Positions 45,834 to 54,859 of a DNA stretch of 64,000 nucleotides are shown in pieces; position 1 is the first letter of the stretch, and each line of letters begins with the position of its first letter. This stretch comes from Candidatus Melainabacteria bacterium. GTDB lineage: Bacteria > Cyanobacteriota > Vampirovibrionia > LMEP-6097. Position numbers and translations under genes: made by a program. Where the stretch lies: positions 47,314-111,313 of the forward strand of contig DUDT01000018.1 in assembly GCA_005110385.1 (NCBI GenBank), read 5' to 3'. The notes under the pieces are model-generated. The model had not been told where the DNA came from, made no database searches, and was given only the letters and a program-made list of their open reading frames with translations.

Positions 45834-45921
45834 ATGAATTTAAGATACGTTTAAGATAAAAGCCTATAAGATAAGTAAAAACGCCAACTATTTAAATCCT
45901 TAGCGGAACAATTCCCTCAAT

Positions 45922-48900
45922 CTAAGGGCGATTTTTCTCTAAAATCTCTGCAAGCTTCTTCCTAATCTTCAAAAGCTTATTTATCTCATCAGCAGTGAGT
46001 TTATTTTTATAATCAGTATCAGTAAATAATCTATCTACATAGAAAGTCGCCCTTGCTAAAGATGCAAAGCTGTAATTATAATCAGCAGCGAGATACAAAG
46101 CTTTTACGTTAAAAGGATTTATTCTCAGGCAGTAATTTATATACTCCAAAAACTTATTATCATCCTTCATTAAAAGCTTTATCTGAGCTAGATATAGGTA
46201 AGCTTGATCCAAATTAGGATCTATTTTCAATGCTGCCCTAAAATTCTTTTCAGCATCGTCATAAAAGCCCTGCTCAAAATTCTTAACCCCAATCCCCAAA
46301 AGACTCTTATAATTTTTCTCATCAGCGGATGAAATATTTAGTGGTTTATTCACCATTTCAGTATCTTGGACTTCAGTATCTTCGTCTGCCTCAAGCTCTG
46401 CCTCTTCTTTTAATAATTTTTCTTTTATTAGCTTATTTTCTTTTAATTTATATTCAGCATCAGCTTCTGAAGCCGTTTTCAAAATTAATGTATCTTCTAG
46501 TTCATCTTCCTCTCTTAGCAAAGGAACATTATTAGAACCTAAAGACTGTGTATAAAGCTTATTTTTGTAAAAAGAAGCCCTCATTTTTAAAGACTGCCCT
46601 GATACACTTTTTTGATAATTAGCCCTTAAAGCTTGAATTAAGGCTGATTTCTCAGCTTCAGAGTTATATTTAACTAAAGATAGAATATGCTCAAAAGATA
46701 CATCAGAGGTCAAGACCTGTAAATTTTGATTAATAGTCTCTGTAAATTTGTAAAAATTTTCTGCTGTATGAAACTCAAGCAGAGAGTTATTAGAGTTGTT
46801 TAATAACGGTGCTGGCAAGTCTAGGCGAGGGATTTCAGTTATTAAAAGTTTTTTTAGATCTTTAGGCGTAAGCATAATATTTGCCATAAAATCTGCTGAA
46901 TTATGTATAGAAACTCGATTGAGACTAGTTTTCAAATAAGGGTATTGATCTACGTTAAAATCTCTGAAGCGAAAATCCTTATCACTAGCGAGTATTATAA
47001 TTTCAGCGGTACGTGGCGGATGAATTATCAATAAATATTTAAAATTATGCTTAAGCGTATTTAAAGTGAGTAAAAGATATTTAGGTTCTAAAGAATAAAG
47101 CTGCAACCACTGCACAAAAATTCCATCCTTAGAAAGCTTACTATGAGCTAATTTCCAGAATTCATCAGTAAACATATCAGCTGATAACCAAGGATCAGAA
47201 GGTTGAGAAACGATTAAATCATATTTTTCTTTAGATGATTTAATCAGTGAACGAGCATTGCCGCGATATCTAGTAATTTTCTTGTCTGGAATAGCTTGCC
47301 AAGCCTGAGAAAAGAATTTATCAGCAGCCTTAAAAACTAGATCTTCTATTTCCGCCACACATAACTTAGCATCACCACTAATCATCGCAAGTGAGTCTAA
47401 AGTAATCCCAGAACCCATCCCAATCAGTAAAATATTATTAAACTTATCTTTAAAATACTTAGGAGCGACACCTAGTAAAACTTGTGTCTGCATATCAGCT
47501 GCGGAAAAGATCCCATCTTCAATAGGGATACCAGCTTCAACCTTCGCATTATTTTTCAGATAAATAGTGTTAGCAAAGTTATCCTTAATCACAGTTACTG
47601 TGGAATAGAGCCCATCCTGATGAAATAAAACCTCTTCCAGTGCATCGTCCACATAATATCCTTGTTCACCTCTATACTTTAAGACGTAGTAGAGCTCGGC
47701 CCCACTAGCTGTTCTCGCTGTAATAAAATTAGGCTTTAAAAGAACCAAAGCTATAAAACACAAAGCAGCAATAAAAAATAAAAAATACTGCTTCTCTTTA
47801 GAAAAACTAAGAGTAATAGCTAAAGTAAGTAAAGCTATTAAATTAAATATGAGTAAACACTGATTAAGACCACCTTCCAGGGAAGGAATAAAAAAGAAAA
47901 CTGTAATAAAAGAACCAAGAATACCTCCAAGAGTATTAATAGAAAAAACCTTGCCGATATTAGCACCTGCATACAGCACTCTTGATCTATCATTCAGGTA
48001 ATCACTATAAGCAAATATCTGCAATAAATAGGTACTGGCAAAAGCTATAGTAGCAGAGACTGGCACTACTACTATCCCAGCAAGTACAAATTTCATAAAA
48101 CTCAAAGCAATCTTGTATAGATCTTCACGGTGAAAATTATTTAATAGGAATCCTACTGAATCTATCAAATCTAAATAAGTACTTGTAAGTGATTTAAAAC
48201 TAAAGGAACTAATAAAGATTAAAGCTGCTAAAAGCAAAACAAGCCAGTTGATATATTCTATATCATTCTCAAAACTCTTTCCTTGACTAAGCTTAAGAGG
48301 CTTAGCTACTAAATAAAATATAAAAGTTCCTAAAGCGAGCCCAAATATAACTGCCGCAAGAACCATGGCAAAAGAATAAACTGAACTAGCAAGAATAAGA
48401 CTAAAAGCCCTCATCCAGACCAGTTCAAGCCCCAGCAAAATAAAGCCAAAGGCAAAACTTACCCAGAGTAATACATTAGATCCTTGAACCTCGATGTTCA
48501 AAGAAACTTCATCCTCCACATTATCATCATCAAAAGCTCTTGGTAACTGATTTTTCGGGCTATGCAGGCTAAGGTTCAAAGTAAATATTTTAATCGACTC
48601 GAAAATTTCTACTACTACTGCTTTCATATTGAAAAGAGAAGGCAGAAAACTTAAAACAAACATAGAAAGATGCAGAATCGCAAGATTATGTAAAGTAAGT
48701 TTTAGCCCAAGCTGCTTAAAAGCAAAGAAGATCACAAAAAGAATAGCAATCAATCCAGCAAAGGTATTCACAAAATAAATCTTAGATACCGTATTAGATT
48801 TTTCAGTATTATTTTCACGATAAGCCACATAAAAGTTACTTAGTAAAGGGAACAAGCTACCTAAAAGTATCGAAATGGGGGCTAACATTAATGAAGAGAG

Positions 48901-49203
48901 TAAGCGTTCTGGATTAAAGAAATTAGCAGTTAAATAAGTTAAAAAAGCTAAAACTAAATTTAGAATACTAAAGATAAATAGAGAAGCAAAAGAACTTTTC
49001 GCAGGATAAAAAAATTTACTCAAAGCGGCAGCAAAATAAGAACCAATGGCTATACCACCAAAAAAAATTATTAAAACTAAAGCTGTACTTAATGATTCGG
49101 AAATAAAGACCTGCTTTAAAATACGCGACCAAGAAAGCTCATGTACCAGTGCAGCAAAGCCACTTAGAAAAAAGCAAAGATAGGCTATTAGCTTAATTAT
49201 CAT
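45922..49203 (-). CDS. Large membrane spermidine-synthase-like protein with C-terminal TPRs
   Basis: A 1093-residue protein of the fused membrane/spermidine-synthase-like type. About 12 hydrophobic helices span residues 1-490, starting IIKLIAYLCFFLSGFAALVHELSWSRI. A Rossmann-type aminopropyltransferase-like domain (about 500-790) has LLIGMGSGITLDSLA, VAEIEDLV and YDLIVSQPSDPWLSADMFT. Acidic low-complexity sequence (about 930-970) precedes two or three TPR units (about 975-1060). Active-site Asp residues of true spermidine synthases are not evident, so polyamine synthesis should not be assumed. It overlaps the mutL end by 11 bp, in a ribBA-mutL cluster. Confidence 0.85.
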   Translation of the reverse strand: MIIKLIAYLCFFLSGFAALVHELSWSRILKQVFISESLSTALVLIIFFGGIAIGSYFAAALSKFFYPAKSSFASLFIFSILNLVLAFLTYLTANFFNPERLLSSLMLAPISILLGSLFPLLSNFYVAYRENNTEKSNTVSKIYFVNTFAGLIAILFVIFFAFKQLGLKLTLHNLAILHLSMFVLSFLPSLFNMKAVVVEIFESIKIFTLNLSLHSPKNQLPRAFDDDNVEDEVSLNIEVQGSNVLLWVSFAFGFILLGLELVWMRAFSLILASSVYSFAMVLAAVIFGLALGTFIFYLVAKPLKLSQGKSFENDIEYINWLVLLLAALIFISSFSFKSLTSTYLDLIDSVGFLLNNFHREDLYKIALSFMKFVLAGIVVVPVSATIAFASTYLLQIFAYSDYLNDRSRVLYAGANIGKVFSINTLGGILGSFITVFFFIPSLEGGLNQCLLIFNLIALLTLAITLSFSKEKQYFLFFIAALCFIALVLLKPNFITARTASGAELYYVLKYRGEQGYYVDDALEEVLFHQDGLYSTVTVIKDNFANTIYLKNNAKVEAGIPIEDGIFSAADMQTQVLLGVAPKYFKDKFNNILLIGMGSGITLDSLAMISGDAKLCVAEIEDLVFKAADKFFSQAWQAIPDKKITRYRGNARSLIKSSKEKYDLIVSQPSDPWLSADMFTDEFWKLAHSKLSKDGIFVQWLQLYSLEPKYLLLTLNTLKHNFKYLLIIHPPRTAEIIILASDKDFRFRDFNVDQYPYLKTSLNRVSIHNSADFMANIMLTPKDLKKLLITEIPRLDLPAPLLNNSNNSLLEFHTAENFYKFTETINQNLQVLTSDVSFEHILSLVKYNSEAEKSALIQALRANYQKSVSGQSLKMRASFYKNKLYTQSLGSNNVPLLREEDELEDTLILKTASEADAEYKLKENKLIKEKLLKEEAELEADEDTEVQDTEMVNKPLNISSADEKNYKSLLGIGVKNFEQGFYDDAEKNFRAALKIDPNLDQAYLYLAQIKLLMKDDNKFLEYINYCLRINPFNVKALYLAADYNYSFASLARATFYVDRLFTDTDYKNKLTADEINKLLKIRKKLAEILEKNRP

Positions 49204-51199
49204 AAATCGCCTCTAACGCTGATATAAATTTTACTCCAGCTAACTGCAAAGGATTATTAATTGAAAACTTAGCCCAAGAATTTACGCGCCGTGGCGTCCA
49301 GGTTTTACTAGCTAAGCTTGCAGATTTTCTCTGATTACATTCTCTACAAGTAGCAAAAAGATTACGAGAATCTAAATTCAAGACTGCAAATTTAGCCGCT
49401 GGCAAATGATGATCAAAAGAAGCTTTATGTGCCTCAATCAAATGCTCACTCATTTTTTCATTACGTGAATTCAGCCAAGAGAGTGACTCAGATTCAGCTT
49501 TCAGTAAAGCCTGCTTCACTACCTTAGGATGAATAAGCGGTTTAGCGCAGTATACACATGAATAATTATCTCTAGCCCAAATTTCTTCAAGCTGTCCTAA
49601 AGGGGGTCTTAGACTGGGTCTTGAAAGTTTAGTCGTTATTTTTTTTTGGGATAGTAGCTTCGTTTCAGCACACAGTAAATTATCTTCAGATTTAGTCTCC
49701 AAGAGCTTCTTTACAAATATTTCCAAAGAATCTAAATATAAAGCCTGAATACTTTCATCTACTGGAAATAAGTTACCTGAAACTAAAAAGCCAAAAGACT
49801 GATCAGAATTAGCACTGAAAATCTCAAAAGACTCTTTAGGCTCATCAATATTAATACCTTCAAGGTAATCAGAAAGATCTCCTTCTATGAAATTAACCTC
49901 AATTGATGGGAATCTTGTTAAAAAAGATAAATTCTTATTACTGTCACACGGAGACTTATCCAATATAACAATTTCACCCACGCCAAGGTCCTCATCTAGA
50001 CTTATACTAAAGTCATTTATCGTACTCAGATTCGAAGGTATAAATTCTCTATCAGTCTTAGGTAAGACTGTTAACTTCGGCTGTGATATCGAAACTAACT
50101 CTCTTTCAGAAAAAAAGTTAGGACGCTCCTCACCACTAAGATCTGAATCAGCATGAGGTTCTAAATCTGCTAGCACTGGGTTGAAAATCTCTAACTGTTT
50201 ATATTCTGAACATTTATAAAAATACTCAGATAAATTCGTAGAAATCGCTGTAATTAAAGTTCTATAAACCTCATTAGCGTGGAGATATTTAACCTCTTGC
50301 TTACGTGGATGTACATTAACATCAACTTCTAAATTCGGTAACTCTAAATTAATAATAACAATCGGATATTTTCTTACAGGCAATAAATCTTTATAAACCT
50401 TATCTACAGCAGATCTCATAGTATTACACTTAACAATGCGCTTATTTACCGCAGTAAAGTAATATCGCTTATCACTACGACTCATCTCTGGAGCGGCAAT
50501 ATAACCTGAGACCTTAATGGCTCCAGTATTATATTCAAAATTAATTAAATGGTCAAAGGCAGATCTGCCGAACAGTTCACGTGCCGTAACTTTAAATGGC
50601 TGATCTTTTAAAACCTTAAAATGAGTTTTCCCATCAATTATAAGCTCAAAAGAAATATTAGAGTTAAAGATAGAAAAGGCTTTCAATAAATCTATGATAT
50701 TCTGCTTCTCTTTTGCCGCAGATTTCATAAATTTCAAGCGAGCTGGAGTATTATAAAAAAGCTCATCTATCTCTATACTAGTGCCAATTCCAGCACCTAC
50801 AGAAGATACTTCTTCTCGACCTGCATCTATATAGAATTTTGTAGCGTCAGCTTCAGATCTAGTTTTACTAATACAAGTAACTTTACTTACAGAGGCTATA
50901 CTTGCTAAAGCCTCTCCTCTAAAGCCATTAGATTCTATAGAAAGTAAATCCTCTATTTCAGTAATTTTACTAGTCGCATGGCGAGTAAAAGCTAAAGGTA
51001 ACTCATCTGCTGAAATACCAGAACCATTATCAGAAACTTTAATATATCTAAGCTGTTTACTAAGTTCCACAGAAATCATACTAGCCTCAGCATCTATGCT
51101 GTTCTCGACTAATTCCTTGACGACAGATAAAGGACCCTCTACTACTTCACCAGCAGCTATTTGATTAGCGATTAAATCAGATAGTACTCTTATCGGCAT
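49193..51199 (-). CDS. mutL: MutL mismatch-repair ATPase fused to a C-terminal HNH nuclease domain
   Basis: The first 330 of 668 residues are a standard MutL GHKL ATPase: VKELVENSIDAEA (about 27-38), DNGSGI (about 57-62), GFRGEALASIASV (about 93-105), ELFYNTPARLKFM and NVHPRKQEVKYLH. A low-conservation linker runs to about 530. The expected MutL C-terminal dimerisation/endonuclease domain, with its DQHA motif, is absent. Residues about 540-625 instead form an HNH unit: RDNYSCVYC (Cys pair 546, 549), FDHHLPAAKF near 594, NLFATCRECNQRK with the second Cys pair near 617-620. The start overlaps the ribBA stop by 1 bp. The ATPase assignment is certain; nuclease activity is inferred. Confidence 0.9.
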   Translation of the reverse strand: MPIRVLSDLIANQIAAGEVVEGPLSVVKELVENSIDAEASMISVELSKQLRYIKVSDNGSGISADELPLAFTRHATSKITEIEDLLSIESNGFRGEALASIASVSKVTCISKTRSEADATKFYIDAGREEVSSVGAGIGTSIEIDELFYNTPARLKFMKSAAKEKQNIIDLLKAFSIFNSNISFELIIDGKTHFKVLKDQPFKVTARELFGRSAFDHLINFEYNTGAIKVSGYIAAPEMSRSDKRYYFTAVNKRIVKCNTMRSAVDKVYKDLLPVRKYPIVIINLELPNLEVDVNVHPRKQEVKYLHANEVYRTLITAISTNLSEYFYKCSEYKQLEIFNPVLADLEPHADSDLSGEERPNFFSERELVSISQPKLTVLPKTDREFIPSNLSTINDFSISLDEDLGVGEIVILDKSPCDSNKNLSFLTRFPSIEVNFIEGDLSDYLEGINIDEPKESFEIFSANSDQSFGFLVSGNLFPVDESIQALYLDSLEIFVKKLLETKSEDNLLCAETKLLSQKKITTKLSRPSLRPPLGQLEEIWARDNYSCVYCAKPLIHPKVVKQALLKAESESLSWLNSRNEKMSEHLIEAHKASFDHHLPAAKFAVLNLDSRNLFATCRECNQRKSASLASKTWTPRRVNSWAKFSINNPLQLAGVKFISALEAIYDN

Positions 51200-52422
51200 T
51201 AAAACAAATGACCTAATTTATTTTTCTTAGTCTCTAGATATTTTTCGTTATGCTTGCAGGCTGCTGAATGCAGTGCAACCCTTTCCGTAATTTTAAGGCC
51301 ATAGCCTTCTATCCCATAAATCTTTTTAGGATTATTAGTCAGCAGTTTAATTTCCTTAAGTCCTAAATCAGAAAGTATCTGCGCTCCCACCCCAAAAGTC
51401 CTTAAATCAGCAGGGAAGCCTAACTGCAAGTTAGCCGAAACCGTATCATGACCTTCATCTTGAAGTTCATAAGCCTTTAATTTATTTAAAAGACCTATGC
51501 CCCTGCCTTCCTGCCTTAAATATACTAAGACACCTAAACCAGCTTCACGAATCTGTTTAATCGCTCCATCTAACTGAGTTCCACAGTCACAGCGTAAACT
51601 ACCAAATAAATCTCCAGTTAAACATTCACTATGTACCCTAACTAAAACTGGCTTAGATTCTTTAATAGCCTTCTCTAAATCACCTAAGACTAAAGCTACA
51701 TGCTCTTTATCAGAGAGGGAATCTTTATAACCATATATTCTAAAATCTTCAGAATATTTATTAGGCAGAGCTACATCTACGATACGATGCACGAAACGCT
51801 CCTTCTTTAATCTGTAAGCCACCAAATCAGCAATAGTAATAAATTTCAGCCCAAATTCTTTAGCATATTTAAAAAGATCATCACGCCTAGCCATCTCACC
51901 ATTATCTTTAAGAATTTCACAGATAACTCCAGATGGCTTAAGACCTGCTAAGCGAGCAAGATCCACAGAAGCTTCAGTATGACCGACCCTCTTTAAAACA
52001 CCGCCCTCTACAGACTTAAGGGGAAAGATATGCCCAGGTCTTCTTAGATCACTTGCGACTACGTCATTAGCTAAAGCTACTTCTATAGTCTTCGCTCTAT
52101 CAAAAGCACTAATACCAGTAGTTACCCCAAAACGTGGATCAGCATCAATACTAATAGTGAATGCTGTTTTATTAGCATCAGTATTCTCCCTCACCATATC
52201 GTCTAAATTAAGCTTCTTTACAGTCTCTGAATCTAAAGTCAAACAAATCAAACCACGAGCATGTTTACTCATAAAATTAATAATCTCAGGGCTTACTTTC
52301 TCGGCGGCACAGATTAGATCGCCCTCATTTTCACGATTATCATCATCAGCGACAATAATCATCTTTCCGTTACGAATATCTTCTATAGCTGATTCTACGG
52401 TATCAAAATCTGATGAGGTCAT
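51199..52422 (-). CDS. ribBA: Bifunctional 3,4-dihydroxy-2-butanone-4-phosphate synthase / GTP cyclohydrolase II
   Basis: Catalyses two entry steps of riboflavin synthesis. The N-terminal RibB domain (about 1-200) has IVADDDNRENEGDLICAAE, then RRPGHIFPL and GHTEASVDLARLAG. The C-terminal RibA domain (about 205-407) has the zinc-binding RVHSECLTGDLFGSLRCDCG and the LRQEGRGIGL motif. 407 residues is the usual fused length. It is the first gene of ribBA-mutL-(spermidine-synthase-like) and there is no other rib gene here. Confidence 0.96.
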   Translation of the reverse strand: MTSSDFDTVESAIEDIRNGKMIIVADDDNRENEGDLICAAEKVSPEIINFMSKHARGLICLTLDSETVKKLNLDDMVRENTDANKTAFTISIDADPRFGVTTGISAFDRAKTIEVALANDVVASDLRRPGHIFPLKSVEGGVLKRVGHTEASVDLARLAGLKPSGVICEILKDNGEMARRDDLFKYAKEFGLKFITIADLVAYRLKKERFVHRIVDVALPNKYSEDFRIYGYKDSLSDKEHVALVLGDLEKAIKESKPVLVRVHSECLTGDLFGSLRCDCGTQLDGAIKQIREAGLGVLVYLRQEGRGIGLLNKLKAYELQDEGHDTVSANLQLGFPADLRTFGVGAQILSDLGLKEIKLLTNNPKKIYGIEGYGLKITERVALHSAACKHNEKYLETKKNKLGHLF

Positions 52423-52539
52423 TAGACTTAAGTATAACTTAGTAGAATGACCTCATTCATAGTTAAAAATAATGAAAAATAAATTTTAATTCCACTTAGC
52501 CTTAACTCTGTGTTAATCTACAAATGTTTTTCTCTGCTT

Positions 52540-52845
52540 ATGGATCATTTTAACGATTTCGACAAAAATTCATTTGCATCATCAGAAGTAGCCCAAAAAG
52601 AACTTGTTCTGTCATTTTTCTCTTCAAGAGAAGTTGAGACCTATAGCCTATATCAGTCTCTTGCTTTAGATCTTTATAGATCTATTACTTTCTTTAGAAC
52701 TTACGGCAAGGTAGATAAATTCATCACAGCGCATCAAGACTTTGCAGACTACAAAGAAGATATAGAAGAGCTTTGGGCTGAATTCGAACATATGAACGAA
52801 GAAGAACTTGCAGAGGTATCCCTCAGAATACTTACAGATCTATAA
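52540..52845 (+). CDS. Small acidic hypothetical protein (101 aa)
   Basis: A soluble, acidic, probably all-helical protein beginning MDHFNDFDKNSFASSEV and ending in an Asp/Glu-rich segment (KEDIEELWAEFEHMNEEELAEVSLRI). No known family is recognised. The ATG at 52540 is preferred over a GTG 30 bp upstream. It is a single-gene unit: divergent from ribBA and closed by the strong terminator at 52875. A weak sigma-28-like TAAA-N15-GCC pattern lies 34-60 bp upstream. Confidence 0.65.
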   Translation: MDHFNDFDKNSFASSEVAQKELVLSFFSSREVETYSLYQSLALDLYRSITFFRTYGKVDKFITAHQDFADYKEDIEELWAEFEHMNEEELAEVSLRILTDL

Positions 52846-52874
52846 GATCAAAAAAAGGAATTTCCCCTTTTATT

Positions 52875-52900
52875 AAAAAACACCCTTACGGGTGTTTTTT
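52875..52900. terminator. Bidirectional Rho-independent terminator
   Basis: A perfect 11-bp stem, AAAAAACACCC / GGGTGTTTTTT, has a TTAC loop. It is A-rich before and T-rich after, so it works on both strands. It sits between the convergent 101-aa gene and the 644-aa exported protein gene. Confidence 0.93.
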
Positions 52901-52916
52901 GTTTTTAAGCGCTTTT

Positions 52917-54851
52917 TTAAAGCCCCAACAACAAAGTATCCACTTCATTTAAAACAGGATACTGAGCAGGATCTAAAGCAAGCCCATTTAAATAATCTTG
53001 ATCCCTATGAAGCTCTAACTGAACCTTCGTCGCCGCAGAAGCATTACTGAAGAATGCTTCGCCTAATTCAACATTAGTGAGTGTTCTTTGAAAAAATCCG
53101 TTCGCCTTTTTAGTAAGAGTCGAAAAATTTTCACATTTAGCAGTAGCGATCTTATTAGAACTAGCATCTAAAAGATTAATAACTAGATCTAACCCGTCAG
53201 TAGAACTATCTGCACTATTATTGTAAGCAAACTTCAGTGTTAAAGCTGGGTTTAAAGGATTTTTACTAAGCTTCACTGTCGCAGAGGATTTATCTACAAA
53301 ACGAGGACTATCTATAAATTTAAAAATTAAAGACTGATTGAAACGTCCCCTTAAATCATTATCCACACCTACAGCATTTTTTACGATTAAAGCAAAGGGT
53401 AAATCTAGTAGCTTAGCTTCCGCAAAGTTCATTAAATCTCTATTTTTAACAAAGAAGCTCTTTGTTTTATTCAGCTTTAACCTAAGTGGGATCTGAACTT
53501 CAGAAGCATTAACTACTATGCCATCTAGTTCATAAATTAAATCTAGAGAAGTTTTTTGAGCAGGATTTATACTGAGCTTTAAATTAGCTAAATCTGCAAG
53601 GGGGTGATTTTCAAGGGTTTTAGTATTAAAAGCAAAAGCAGAAACCGTAATTAAATTTAAAGCGGCAGCATAAGAAGAACTTAAAATAACGGGATCACTA
53701 ATCATACTGAATTGATTAGCTGTGGTATCTTCATAAAAAACTATATTATTTTTATTAATATTCACAGTGTTTAAAGGAGTTTGAATAGCCCCTATTTTAA
53801 TAACCTTCTCTGAGCGAGTTTGAGCATCTTTTGGAAAAAAGACATTTATTTTTTTTAAATAATCTTCGACATCTACTACGAATTCTAAGGTCTGAATATC
53901 AGGATAAGCTAATCCCACTGTAGTGAACTGGGTTATCAAAGTTGAAAAATCAGCAAATTTATGAGTAGAGTTAGCTTTCAGCTTAAAAGAAAATTTACTA
54001 GTCACATTAGTTCTCTTGCCATTGGCATCAGTACTGAAAATTTTTAAATTATTCAAAAGCACAGAGTTCTTTTCACTAAAAGTATTCTCTGATTCAGCTT
54101 GAATATAGCGAGGGTCGTGCTCAAAGGTCAGTAAGAATTTCTTTTTATCTGAAGATACCTTAAGAAATTTATTAAGCTCTGTATTGATTTCAGTGACTTC
54201 CACGGCGGCGAGCTGGGAATTAACATCATTATAAGGCTCTACCTTAAGAGACACTATCTTCTGTGTATCAAAAAAACCACCAAAGGCTGGGCTAGTGTCA
54301 AAAGTATCACGAGGTTTAAAAAAGACTGGTATCTCTTTATCAGCTAAAATATTTCCAGCAAGCTCTGTATCTAGGAAGTTTATCTTAATTAAATTAGCTG
54401 CTTTAGTGCTATAGATTAAATCACTCTTCACAAAAGTAAACCTAACTCGATTATCCTCAGGTGCTCGCAGTACACTACGTTCATTCGTCCTCGTCAGCCC
54501 TGAAGCTGCACTTTGTGCAGCGGTCTCCTCGATCATAAAATCTTCAGGACTAGAAATTAAAGTATCATCTAAAAAAACGCGCAACCTTTCTTTCTGAAAG
54601 CCACTGTCGGACCTTAACACACCCTCCAAGATTAGATTAAAATTATCACCCTCTCCAAGAGTCTTACTAGAAGGCAATACATCGAGTTTCAAGAACTTAT
54701 GTTTCACAGGTCGCTCAGAGAATTTATTTACTGAATTTTGCGCAGAAATACCCTGAATAATATCATCAGCTGATAAGCTCGGTAGAATACAGAAGAGGAA
54801 AAGAAATACAGAGATAAGGTGACTAAACTTAAAATTCAGACTAACGACCAT
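52917..54851 (-). CDS. Exported hypothetical protein (644 aa) carrying a degenerate in-frame repeat
   Basis: It starts with a clear signal peptide (FSHLISVFLFLFCILPSLSA, about 9-28), so it is probably periplasmic or at the surface. The mature part is mostly beta-strand-like, with repeated FKF/LKL-type segments, suggesting immunoglobulin-like or cohesin-like domains; no named family is recognised. Residues about 107-132 (EETAAQSAASGLTRTNERSV) are encoded by a decayed copy of the palindromic element also found in the neighbouring phoX gene. It follows phoX by 8 bp and probably shares its transcript. Confidence 0.75.
   Translation of the reverse strand: MVVSLNFKFSHLISVFLFLFCILPSLSADDIIQGISAQNSVNKFSERPVKHKFLKLDVLPSSKTLGEGDNFNLILEGVLRSDSGFQKERLRVFLDDTLISSPEDFMIEETAAQSAASGLTRTNERSVLRAPEDNRVRFTFVKSDLIYSTKAANLIKINFLDTELAGNILADKEIPVFFKPRDTFDTSPAFGGFFDTQKIVSLKVEPYNDVNSQLAAVEVTEINTELNKFLKVSSDKKKFLLTFEHDPRYIQAESENTFSEKNSVLLNNLKIFSTDANGKRTNVTSKFSFKLKANSTHKFADFSTLITQFTTVGLAYPDIQTLEFVVDVEDYLKKINVFFPKDAQTRSEKVIKIGAIQTPLNTVNINKNNIVFYEDTTANQFSMISDPVILSSSYAAALNLITVSAFAFNTKTLENHPLADLANLKLSINPAQKTSLDLIYELDGIVVNASEVQIPLRLKLNKTKSFFVKNRDLMNFAEAKLLDLPFALIVKNAVGVDNDLRGRFNQSLIFKFIDSPRFVDKSSATVKLSKNPLNPALTLKFAYNNSADSSTDGLDLVINLLDASSNKIATAKCENFSTLTKKANGFFQRTLTNVELGEAFFSNASAATKVQLELHRDQDYLNGLALDPAQYPVLNEVDTLLLGL
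54455..54532 (-). repeat. Degenerate right-half copy of the palindromic in-frame element
   Basis: This stretch aligns with the right half of the 121-bp element in valS and phoX, sharing the core CATTCGTCCTC and flanking bases at roughly three in four positions. It lies in the same orientation and frame. It contains a perfect GCTGCAC-TTT-GTGCAGC hairpin that is decayed in the other copies. Confidence 0.65.
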
Positions 54852-54859
54852 ACCTTAGC

